Positions 1 to 6,486 of a stretch of DNA of 19,886 nt are shown here, in pieces. The notes under the pieces were generated by a model. That model did no database searches. It was not told where the DNA came from and worked only from the letters and a program-made list of their open reading frames with translations. Made by a program: the position numbers and the translations under genes. Within the stretch, counting starts at the first letter, position 1. Each line of letters opens with the position of its first letter. The stretch is from Planctomycetota bacterium (GTDB taxonomy: Bacteria > Planctomycetota > Phycisphaerae > WQYP01): assembly GCA_021818565.1 (NCBI GenBank), contig JAKATV010000302.1, forward strand, positions 1 to 19,886. The letters are read 5' to 3'.

Positions 1-786
1 CGTGCTCCAATCGGCATTCAGAACTGTGATGGTGCCGTAGGGCGAGTAGGTAAAGCGCTGAACAACTTGCCAATTTCCACCGACAAGGCCAACCACCGCT
101 GTGGTGTCCCAATTCGCATCCTGCTCGAAGTACAGGCGGCTGTTGGGTTGGATGACTCCGGCAGTGTATGTGTCCTGCAAAACGGCCGCGTTGACATACG
201 CTGCACTCCAGACCGTCTGGCTGGTGACATTGCTGCTGGCCGTGCCGTTGGTTCTGGTTTCGATGGCCTGCCACGATGAATCGTAATAGATGTAATTAAT
301 CTCACCGGCAGGAATGCCCGTGCCACCTTGTGGGTAGGTTTCGCTGATTCTGTACCCCCGCGCGTCGTAGGTGTATTGGGCAATCACCGCCCCGGCGGAA
401 TTCTTCACTGCCACCAACTGGTTCCACGCGTTATAAACATACGTGTTGCCAGATTGATCCGTGGTCATATTCCCATTGGCATCATACGTCGGCGTAGCCG
501 AGCCGGAGATCGATGTAATCTGATTCTGTGCGTTGGCGGTTCTGGTTTGCGTGGTGCCGTTGGTCGTAACCGATGACCAGTTGCCTTGGCTATCCAAGGT
601 CCAACTCTGATTGGCTACGCCGCCCAGCGTGTTGCTTTCACCACGGAGGCTCAAAGGCACAAAGGCATCCACAGATTTCTCAGATTCCGCAGATTTATTT
701 ACCACGGAGGGAGCCGAGGAAATGGAGGTACTGCGGCGCTTGCCGTGCAGCTTTGATTCCAAAATTATTTCAGCCGTTGCGACCAT
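1..786 (-). CDS. RHS/YD-repeat protein fragment with repeat-derived leader (3' end beyond left edge)
   Basis: An uninterrupted frame runs from an ATG at 786 to the left edge (262 codons, no stop). Residues 1-50 are a leader (MVATAEIILES..., then RRSTSISSAPSVV at 17-29, ending LRGE at 47-50) made of dispersed repeat sequence. From about residue 51 the protein is typical RHS/YD material: YDANGNMTTDQSGNTYVYNA starts at 101, followed by NQLVAVKNSAG, QYTYDARGYRIS and RFTYSPYGT. RHS proteins form large shells around a C-terminal toxin, are exported or cell-surface, and act in competition between cells. A complete one has well over 1000 residues, so this copy lacks almost all of the N-terminal shell and any export region. 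It lies 175 bases after a candidate immunity gene and follows a second orphan RHS tip on the same strand. I see no strong ribosome binding site at this ATG, so it may be an unexpressed tip or recombination donor. The RHS call is secure; expression is not. Confidence 0.8.
   Translation of the reverse strand, partial: MVATAEIILESKLHGKRRSTSISSAPSVVNKSAESEKSVDAFVPLSLRGESNTLGGVANQSWTLDSQGNWSSVTTNGTTQTRTANAQNQITSISGSATPTYDANGNMTTDQSGNTYVYNAWNQLVAVKNSAGAVIAQYTYDARGYRISETYPQGGTGIPAGEINYIYYDSSWQAIETRTNGTASSNVTSQTVWSAAYVNAAVLQDTYTAGVIQPNSRLYFEQDANWDTTAVVGLVGGNWQVVQRFTYSPYGTITVLNADWST
637..786 (-). repeat. Mosaic repeat leader, copy L2 (fused to RHS)
   Basis: On the minus strand this block begins ATGGTCGC, contains the 38-bp unit shared with 2410-2447, a GAGAAATCTGTGGAT module also present at about 11989-12002 and 12311-12324, a TTTGTGCC module, and ends in CCGTGGTGAAA. 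RHS coding sequence starts directly after it in the same frame. The boundaries are my judgement from comparing the three copies. Confidence 0.6.
701..738 (-). repeat. 38-bp perfect direct repeat (copy 1)
   Basis: The 38 bases 701-738 are identical to 2410-2447 and in the same orientation. In both places they encode RRSTSISSAPSVV near the start of an RHS fragment. Similarity drops sharply on both sides. Confidence 0.9.
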
Positions 787-961
787 CTTTTTACTCATTA
801 CTCATCGTGCGGTGCAGCGGCCACGATCGCCCGCCCAAGCTTCACAATGCCATCCATTCTACCGCCGCACCAAGCACATTCCAACGATCCCTTAAATCCG
901 CTGCCATTTCAAATAACGAATCCCGTCCCCGTTTCGCTTTCTGGGCCACAAAACTGCTCCA

Positions 962-1510
962 CTACCGCCGCACGATCACTTGCGTCGATGGAATGTCCGT
1001 GACATCCCTGATAACTGGCTCGACGGCATCCATGAATCCCGCCACGGCGCATTCAATTTTTTTCATACCAGGATCGTATTCTCCCCATGCCAGGATACGG
1101 AACTCCACAGACTCAACCAACGCTTCCCGCAGTACCGCAGACGCGAATCGCTGGAATTTCGTCAGGGAACCCACGGCCTTTTGCTTCAGCCCGGCGGCGT
1201 CGGTCAACACGAACGGGCTGTTGAAAAAGTCGCTGCTGTTGAAGATAGGGGCGTCATGCGGAGCGAACGGCAAGATGTCGTGTGGCAGATTGGATCGGTC
1301 GAGACGGAGCGCCAGATAATGCGAACCTGCTAGTGTCCACCCCAGTGATATTCCTAGCCCCGCGTCGAGTGCCGCACGGGCCACTGGGTATGAAACTACC
1401 ACCAGTTCACTGTGAGCGGGGTCTTCTTGGACGTAGCTTAGCTTCCGTATAAAGCGAACCACCCCTAGTGTGACCATCTCTGCAAGTTCAGTGTGGGCGA
1501 TGAGATCCAT
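962..1510 (-). CDS. Unrecognised protein, candidate immunity partner of the RHS tip
   Basis: I do not recognise this 182-aa protein. The frame is open further upstream to 1813, but the start at 1510 (MDLIAHTELAEM) is preferred because GGAGG stands 8 bases before it; an ATG at 1525 is the alternative with a poorer site. The protein has no signal peptide or obvious membrane segment, so it is probably cytoplasmic. It is moderately acidic to neutral, with stretches such as ELVVVSYPVARAALDAGLG and SSDFFNSPFVLTDAAGL. It begins about 200 bases after the stop of an RHS tip that ends in a variable C-terminal domain, and is on the same strand. In RHS/polymorphic toxin loci the gene in this position is commonly the immunity protein. 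That role is inferred from position and size only; no immunity-family motif was identified. Confidence 0.55.
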   Translation of the reverse strand: MDLIAHTELAEMVTLGVVRFIRKLSYVQEDPAHSELVVVSYPVARAALDAGLGISLGWTLAGSHYLALRLDRSNLPHDILPFAPHDAPIFNSSDFFNSPFVLTDAAGLKQKAVGSLTKFQRFASAVLREALVESVEFRILAWGEYDPGMKKIECAVAGFMDAVEPVIRDVTDIPSTQVIVRR

Positions 1511-1712
1511 TTGGTAAGCCTCCATAGAGCCCCACAGCCAGGATTTTGGCAGTGTTGCATAAACTTTTCCTAATTCCGCGGTACACTGAGCCGACTGCCC
1601 TGACTGCGGTGCGCCCTGCCCGCAGATTCCGTGCGGTCCATTGCGCCGCGCCAGCCCGCTCCGGGACATGGTTACCACTTTCAGTTGACCATGCATTCCG
1701 GTTTCATGCGGC

Positions 1713-2501
1713 CTAATGGTAAACGACCCCGCTTGGTCCTCCCGCCGGCGGTGAGTTACCAATTTGTAATTCAAGAATAGTAACCTGAAGAGGAAGCAGA
1801 ATATCGGTCTCAAACGTTTTGCTGATATCCCCTGCTATGTCCTCGACGTCGTTCGCCAAACCGCCCTTGGGAGAGGCCTTCACCCCTGAACCCGGCGTTT
1901 GATCGACGGTGTTCGGGTCTAATTCGTTGCAGACTCGGCCATTCGGCTGCCCATTCTCGTTGAAGGTCGTCACGTGTTCATGCGGTGTCGACGTTGTGCC
2001 ATGAGGCTCACCCGTGTAGTCCTGGCGATTGTACATCTGCCCTTTGGAGTTGTAGAAAGCGCGGCTGGCGACTTTGCCATTAGGTCCGACTCGCTCGGCA
2101 ACGGAATTCGGTGCACCTGGATCGGGAAAACGGCCCCTTGCCAAACCGAACGAATCGACGTACCCCACCGGATTGCTCATCACAAATTGGTATGTATTTG
2201 CCCCATTGATATAACCTGCGAGGTCTTGATTTATCCAGCAGCCAAGCGAGGGATCGTAATTGCGATCGCAGGCGTAATAAAGGCCGGTGACGGAATCCAT
2301 CCCGATAGCCATCGGGACTTGATAGAGATTGTCCACCATGGGCTGCGTGCCGGATATGCCGTTTTCACCACGACGACGCAAAGAAACAACGCTATTGGCA
2401 GTCTTGTGAACCACGGAGGGAGCCGAGGAAATGGAGGTACTGCGGCGGCCATATTTCTCAGCCAAGTTGGTTTCTGTGGTTATTCCATTCACCGCAACCA
2501 T
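1713..2501 (-). CDS. Orphan RHS tip with variable C-terminal (putative toxin) domain
   Basis: This 262-aa protein has three parts. Residues 1-47 are a repeat-derived leader (MVAVNGITTE..., RRSTSISSAPSVV at 19-31, RRGE at 43-46). Residues about 67-119 carry the RHS core C-terminal signature: GMDSVTGLYYACDRNYDPSLG, then NQDLAGYINGANTYQFVMSN and YVDSFGL, close to the usual D-P-x-G-L end of the shell but with Ser for Pro. Residues 121-262 are a variable tip of the kind that carries toxins, with a histidine group HG...TPHEH (H167, H174, H176) and NENGQPNG. The pattern resembles predicted nuclease-type polymorphic toxin tips, but I cannot name the family. The start ATG has AGAAG a few bases upstream. 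The large RHS shell is missing, so this is an orphan tip rather than a working exported protein. The gene downstream (962-1510) is a candidate immunity gene. Confidence 0.78.
   Translation of the reverse strand: MVAVNGITTETNLAEKYGRRSTSISSAPSVVHKTANSVVSLRRRGENGISGTQPMVDNLYQVPMAIGMDSVTGLYYACDRNYDPSLGCWINQDLAGYINGANTYQFVMSNPVGYVDSFGLARGRFPDPGAPNSVAERVGPNGKVASRAFYNSKGQMYNRQDYTGEPHGTTSTPHEHVTTFNENGQPNGRVCNELDPNTVDQTPGSGVKASPKGGLANDVEDIAGDISKTFETDILLPLQVTILELQIGNSPPAGGPSGVVYH
2364..2501 (-). repeat. Mosaic repeat leader, copy L1 (fused to RHS)
   Basis: On the minus strand the block begins ATGGTTGCGGTGAA, contains the 38-bp unit (2447-2410), then a TTGTTTCTTTGCG module like the one near 12695-12710, and ends CGTGGTGAAA immediately before RHS coding sequence. 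The order of modules is the same as in copy L2 but the filler between them differs. Confidence 0.6.
2410..2447 (-). repeat. 38-bp perfect direct repeat (copy 2)
   Basis: Identical over 38 bases to 701-738 and in the same orientation; it encodes the same RRSTSISSAPSVV segment in the leader of the second RHS fragment. Confidence 0.9.
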
Positions 2502-3023
2502 AAGTTCTTCTGCAAAAGGCCGATTATCTCAACGCACAAATTCTAACCTGCCGGCGGCGCAACGCAAGGCAAATCGCAAACCACATCCACAGTCCGGCAA
2601 TCCATTACCGTTTCATTTCTGCGCTGCTTTGTTTATGACCGCCCTGAGAATCGACGGATGTCACCCTATCGGGCTCCTCCCGGCAGCTTCATTACTTCCG
2701 CCGCCGCTGGGACCTGTCCCGATTTCCCAGAGATCGCCAGTAGCGTTCGGGATAGCACCCCGGTCGCGACGACCTTTACCGGGGCGAGATTTGTCCCGAT
2801 ACATCGGGACTGGAACCCCTCGCCTTTGCACGGCGCACCGGGGCCACAACACGATTATTCATGCACCGTCGGGAGCTCACGACCAAAGTTTCAAAACTTA
2901 TCGACATAATTCCATGTTATCCATCCGTTTGACAATCATCCAAACGTCCGTTGTTATGAAAATCAGCAGCCTTACAATTCGCTGGGCCACATCAAACCCA
3001 CCAGTTCATTACCGCTGTTACGA
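2502..3023. other. Non-coding stretch with hairpin cluster
   Basis: This 522-base stretch lies upstream of the RHS tip and downstream of anmK, both on the minus strand. I find no convincing gene in it: the open frames have no family resemblance and no ribosome binding sites. Its only clear structure is the hairpin group at 2709-2810. No remnant of the missing RHS N-terminal shell was recognised here. Confidence 0.6.
2709..2810. repeat. Three adjacent inverted repeats (REP-like cluster)
   Basis: Three perfect stems occur within about 100 bases: GGGAC/GTCCC (2709-2713, 2716-2720), CCCCGGT/ACCGGGG (2758-2764, 2778-2784) and GTCCCGAT/ATCGGGAC (2793-2800, 2803-2810). The motif TCCCGAT occurs in the first and third, and inverted once more. 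No T-run follows on either strand, so a simple intrinsic terminator is not supported. Position downstream of anmK would fit a transcript-end or REP-like element. Confidence 0.6.
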
Positions 3024-4217
3024 TCATTTGCGCCCGGCAGTTGGCGTCGCTACGCTTCCCAGAACAACAGGATATTGTGCTCCCGTCGCAGCCGGGATAT
3101 TGCCGGCAATGCGTTGCAGCGTCAGGGCGGCGAGTACCGCGAAAGATAGAGCCTCTTTGGCTTGGCTGATAATGCCATATTCAGAAATGTTTCGCACCTG
3201 GTAGCACTGAAGAATCGTGAGATAAGTACGCAGACGATCCACTAAAACCGGGTTTTCCGCGCCGCCGCCGCAAAGGATGACTTCCTGCGGCGGTTGCGGC
3301 AAATACTGGCGATAAGATTCTGTAATGCTCCATGCTGTAAGTTCCAAAGCGGTGGCCAGTAGATCGGGGCAACTGACATACCGAAATTGCTTCATCATGG
3401 CTCGGGCCAGAGGTTCGCCAAAAAGTTCACGGCCTGTTGATTTGGGTGGTGCCAAATGAAAATACGGCATAGCCTCCAGCTTCCGCATCAGAGGTTTGCA
3501 AATGCGCCCCGCCGCCGCCAACCGCCCATCCTTATCATACGTCATCCTGCCCCCCGTTGAGAGCGTGACAAAGGCGTCCATGAGCATATTGGCCGGCCCG
3601 GTGTCAAAAGCCATTATTTCCCGCGTTGCCCCGCGCGGCGGCAAATAGGTCACGTTGGCGATACCGCCCAGATTCTGAATACAGCGTGTGCGTCTGCTGT
3701 GCGTTAAAAGCAGCTTATCCACCAGCGGAACCAGCGGCGCACCTTGGCCGCCAAGAGCCATATCCGCCGGGCGAAAATTACCCACTGTGCAAATCCCAGT
3801 CAGCGCGGCGATGACCGTGTTGTCGCCGATTTGCAGCGTGCTGCCGGAGCGCAGCGGTGATGATGGAGGAAGATGGCTAATCGTCTGCCCATGACTTCCG
3901 ATGGCAATAATTTTTGATTTATCCACGCCCGCCTTCTGCAGAATATTATTTACAGTTCCGGCGAATTCCCGAGCCGTAAGCATGTTGAGTTCGCAAATTT
4001 CCGCGGTGGCCGTTTTGGCCGGTGCCATTACCGCCAGAAGTCGCTTCCGCAATTCCCGCGGCCACGCCTGCTGATGATGCGCCAGCACCGAAGCCTTCAG
4101 CCCATCGCCGGCCCTGCGCAAGCGGACAATCGCGGCATCAATACCGTCTACACTCGTGCCACTCATCAAACCAATATATAACCCCGTGCCAATGGGAATT
4201 GCTTGCGATTTCGCCAT
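3024..4217 (-). CDS. anmK: Anhydro-N-acetylmuramic acid kinase
   Basis: This cytoplasmic enzyme phosphorylates and opens 1,6-anhydro-MurNAc from cell-wall turnover, giving MurNAc-6-phosphate for peptidoglycan recycling. The 397-aa protein has the family hallmarks in order: GLMSGTSVDGID (16-27), IGSHGQTISH (107-116), FRPADMALGGQGAPLVP (148-164), NLGGIANVTYLPP (182-194), FDTGPANMLMDAF (204-216), LCGGGAENPVL (315-325) and EALSFAVLA (355-363). The Asp of DTGP (205) matches the position usually given for the catalytic base; the usual DTGPGN is DTGPAN here. The start at 4217 is chosen because AGGAG lies 8 bases upstream and the protein then begins just before the kinase motif; the frame extends to 4274 without a better site. 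The ribosome binding site overlaps the stop of the preceding BrkB-family gene, so the two are very probably translated together. Length fits the family, with a slightly long C-terminus. Confidence 0.95.
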   Translation of the reverse strand: MAKSQAIPIGTGLYIGLMSGTSVDGIDAAIVRLRRAGDGLKASVLAHHQQAWPRELRKRLLAVMAPAKTATAEICELNMLTAREFAGTVNNILQKAGVDKSKIIAIGSHGQTISHLPPSSPLRSGSTLQIGDNTVIAALTGICTVGNFRPADMALGGQGAPLVPLVDKLLLTHSRRTRCIQNLGGIANVTYLPPRGATREIMAFDTGPANMLMDAFVTLSTGGRMTYDKDGRLAAAGRICKPLMRKLEAMPYFHLAPPKSTGRELFGEPLARAMMKQFRYVSCPDLLATALELTAWSITESYRQYLPQPPQEVILCGGGAENPVLVDRLRTYLTILQCYQVRNISEYGIISQAKEALSFAVLAALTLQRIAGNIPAATGAQYPVVLGSVATPTAGRK

Positions 4218-4225
4218 GGGGAAGG

Positions 4226-4230
4226 CTCCT
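4226..4230 (-). promoter_or_regulatory. anmK ribosome binding site overlapping the upstream stop codon
   Basis: On the minus strand AGGAG (4230-4226) shares bases with the TAG stop (4231-4229) of the BrkB-family gene and sits 8 bases before the anmK ATG. It decides the start at 4217 and suggests translational coupling. Confidence 0.75.
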
Positions 4231-5581
4231 ATGTCGCGGCCGCCAACTCGGCCAGTGTGTGCTTTTTCCCCCACTGCAATTCCAGGTCGTAAAACTCACG
4301 CAATCGTGGACGGCGTAGCACATGCGATTCGTCCGAACCGGCCATGGAATCGGACAGCGTATGACAACGATCCGCTCCGGCTTGCATAAGTTCTTCAACC
4401 GTAATGGCTTCCGGCGCTTTCGCCAGAACATATTGCCGGGGCTGCGAATCAATTGACAGGATCAAGCCCGCTTTGGCCAGCGATGCAAGCAGTTCCTCCG
4501 CCGGCTCCAAAGCCAGACCCAACTCATTGGCGGCGGCTTCGGCAGTAAGCTTTTTCCCCTCATGAAAACGATGCACCATCAGAATGGCCAACGGCAAAAT
4601 CCACCGGCTATCCGTTAATGTCGTCGTATGCCCTCGATTCATGACAAAACGCCGCTTAAGCACCGGGAAAAATTGCTGAATAAACGCCACTTCCAAGCCG
4701 ATAAGCAGGAAATTCCAGGTTAGAAAAATCCATAACATAAACAGAGGAATCAGGCCCAGGTTGCCGTACCATTTGCCATAACCCGCCACGTCGTGGACAT
4801 AAAATGCAAATCCGTATTTCCCCGCTTCCCACAATAACGTCGCCGCCAAAGCCCCAATGGCCGCCGAGCGCCACTGTACTTTGGCATTGGGAATCAATTT
4901 ATAGATAACAAATATCAGAACCCAGTCACCGGCATAATTCACCAGAATGCCTATCGGCGCGAATGCCGCGCTACCGACATGCAGTGATCCCGCCAGCGCA
5001 ATAAACTTGGCGGAGGCAAATAGTGACGCCGCCACCGCCAGCGGCCCCAGCGAAAGCACGCACCAATAAAGCGTAAATTTACGCGGCCAGGGGCGCTTTT
5101 CCGTTACGCGGTAAATGTGGTTGAACGCATTTTCAATGACGTTCATCAAGCTGATCGCTGCCCACAGCAGGGTGATAAACCCCACCACGCCGGTCCCCGG
5201 CGAACGCAGCACCGTCCGCATTTTATCAATCTGCCGGATAATTGTTTCAACAATAAATTGCGGTTTGGTAGTCGCCCCCGTCCCCCCGCGATTGGACAAC
5301 TGATTTAAGCCCAGTCGATGAACAAACGACATTTCCTCATGACGGATCTGATCCTTGGCCAGAACCAGCGACATCACCACCAGCAGCAGCACCATCACCG
5401 GCAAAAGGCTAAATAGCGTGTTATATGTCATCGCCGCCGCCTGCTGACCCGTGCGATCAGTGGCCATCCGAACACGCAGAATTTTCCAACCCAACCGCAG
5501 ATTTGTGAACCATCGCACTAGCCTACCCGGTTGACGCAAATTACTGGATTTATCCGGCAAAGGGGCCGCGCCCTCCGACAT
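4229..5581 (-). CDS. YihY/virulence factor BrkB family inner-membrane protein
   Basis: This 450-aa polytopic membrane protein belongs to the YihY/BrkB family (once misassigned as RNase BN); its molecular function is unsettled. Family signs are the early QAAAMTYNTLFSLLPVMVLLL segment (47-67), GVVGFITLLWAAISLMNVIENAFNHIYRV (131-159, quoted in part), WEAGKYGFAFYV (251-262), and YGNLGLIPLFMLWIFLTWNFLLIG (272-295, quoted in part). I see about six membrane segments, near 50-76, 130-150, 170-195, 207-229, 237-262 and 274-303. After them comes a cytoplasmic tail of about 145 residues; 326-397 looks like a winged-helix fold, as in the longer members of the family. The start at 5581 has GGAG 7 bases upstream. 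anmK follows 11 bases after the stop. A role of this tail in regulation is possible but not shown. Confidence 0.9.
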   Translation of the reverse strand: MSEGAAPLPDKSSNLRQPGRLVRWFTNLRLGWKILRVRMATDRTGQQAAAMTYNTLFSLLPVMVLLLVVMSLVLAKDQIRHEEMSFVHRLGLNQLSNRGGTGATTKPQFIVETIIRQIDKMRTVLRSPGTGVVGFITLLWAAISLMNVIENAFNHIYRVTEKRPWPRKFTLYWCVLSLGPLAVAASLFASAKFIALAGSLHVGSAAFAPIGILVNYAGDWVLIFVIYKLIPNAKVQWRSAAIGALAATLLWEAGKYGFAFYVHDVAGYGKWYGNLGLIPLFMLWIFLTWNFLLIGLEVAFIQQFFPVLKRRFVMNRGHTTTLTDSRWILPLAILMVHRFHEGKKLTAEAAANELGLALEPAEELLASLAKAGLILSIDSQPRQYVLAKAPEAITVEELMQAGADRCHTLSDSMAGSDESHVLRRPRLREFYDLELQWGKKHTLAELAAAT

Positions 5582-5658
5582 AAACTTTCTCCAGACTACG
5601 AACCTTCCAAAATCCCGGCCATCGTCGGAATCTCATAATATGATAACCGATAAGGCTT

Positions 5659-5680
5659 CATTGCTGATACATTGCTGATA
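5659..5680. repeat. Tandem 11-mer in the divergent intergenic region
   Basis: CATTGCTGATA occurs twice head to tail (5659-5669 and 5670-5680), with GATAACCG variants on each side. It lies about 80 bases before the BrkB-family start and 150 before the HPP gene start, so it could be an operator; nothing else supports this. Confidence 0.6.
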
Positions 5681-5763
5681 ACCGTTAATTCCGCTAAATT
5701 GCCATGCTCCGCCGCCACTCGCTTCTCGCCGAACCGGGTTGCTACAATACGGCGTAACCGCTG

Positions 5764-5790
5764 CGAACGGCGGACAAACCGCCGCGTTCG
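5764..5790 (+). promoter_or_regulatory. Hairpin in the probable 5' leader of the HPP gene
   Basis: CGAAC-GGCGG (5764-5773) pairs with CCGCC-GC-GTTCG (5779-5790) around an ACAAA loop, with a two-base bulge. It lies about 40 bases upstream of the HPP-family ATG. No T-run follows, so it is not an intrinsic terminator. Confidence 0.45.
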
Positions 5791-5829
5791 GCTCCCGGCA
5801 AAGTCGCAGACTACAAAATAAGGAACGGT

Positions 5830-6387
5830 ATGAAAAAACAACATTTTTTCAAGCAGGCCCTGATTCACTGGCGTTCCGATAGTGAGGTTAGTTTCGCGTC
5901 AATTCTCTGGTTTATCACCATGCTGGGCGCGATGGCGGGGTTGGATTTTTTAGCTGGTGGATCCACCCTCCACCGCACCATCTGGCTGGTGCCGCCCTTC
6001 GCCGCCACATTAAGCATATTGGTTCTACTGCCGTCGGCCTCAATCGCCCAGCCGATTCCTGTAGTGGCGGGGTCAACGCTTGGTGCCACCCTGGGGGCAG
6101 GCGCGGCGCTTGCCGTGCACGGCCCATTCTTCGCGGTTATTGTTGCTGGAATGACGCTTGTTATGCTATCGGTATTGCGATTGTACCATCCGCCGGCGGT
6201 GGCGTTATCCATGTATCCGCTTCTCCTGCATCCGGGCATTCTTTTTCCCTGGGCGGTGGTCTTTCCGTTTACATTGGCGGCCGTGGGCAGCGCTGCGGCG
6301 CTAAGCCGCCGCATAAAATCCTGGCCCGCTTACCCGCGTAAGTTTCCTGCGCCCGCAGGGCCGGGCGAATCGGAGGCCGTGAATTAA
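5830..6387 (+). CDS. HPP family integral membrane protein
   Basis: This 185-aa protein has four to five membrane segments (about 24-42, 50-70, 78-96, 98-117, 136-160) and the HPP motif that names the family (HPPA at 120-123, in RLYHPPAVALSMYPLLLHPG). It also has the PPFAATLSILVLLPSASIAQP segment (55-75, shown in part) typical of the family, where a Gly/Ala-rich helix follows (GSTLGATLGAGAALAV). Plant-type HPP relatives have been linked to nitrite transport, but the substrate of most bacterial members is unknown and cannot be read from this sequence. The ATG at 5830 has AAGGA upstream (5820-5824). The gene is divergent from the BrkB-family gene and lies in front of the PEP carboxykinase-like operon, which has its own likely promoter. 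The C-terminal 25 residues (proline-rich) are probably an unstructured cytoplasmic tail. Confidence 0.85.
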   Translation: MKKQHFFKQALIHWRSDSEVSFASILWFITMLGAMAGLDFLAGGSTLHRTIWLVPPFAATLSILVLLPSASIAQPIPVVAGSTLGATLGAGAALAVHGPFFAVIVAGMTLVMLSVLRLYHPPAVALSMYPLLLHPGILFPWAVVFPFTLAAVGSAAALSRRIKSWPAYPRKFPAPAGPGESEAVN

Positions 6388-6399
6388 ATTTGCCCTCAC

Positions 6400-6429
6400 T
6401 TGCCAAGGCGCTGCCCGGAGCACTATATT
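6400..6429 (+). promoter_or_regulatory. Candidate sigma70-type promoter of the PEPCK-folD operon
   Basis: TTGCCA (6400-6405) and TATATT (6424-6429) are 18 bases apart, close to the -35/-10 consensus. They lie between the HPP stop and the next gene, with the coding start about 58 bases downstream of the -10 box. Confidence 0.5.
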
Positions 6430-6486
6430 CACGTGGCGGTGTAGAGCAGTACCTGACTTGAGGGTTGATTGAAAGGCCTTATTTCC

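Noticed and set aside
18..383. 121-aa minus-strand ORF rich in Thr/Pro/Arg
   Set aside because: It overlaps the RHS fragment in another frame on the same strand; the RHS frame has clear YD-repeat motifs.
573..1319. 248-aa plus-strand ORF
   Set aside because: It runs antisense to the RHS leader and the immunity candidate, has no recognisable motif and includes the repeat block.
2431..3204. 257-aa plus-strand ORF
   Set aside because: It spans the gene-free hairpin region and the 3' end of anmK antisense; composition is Pro/Ser/Arg-rich with no family signal.
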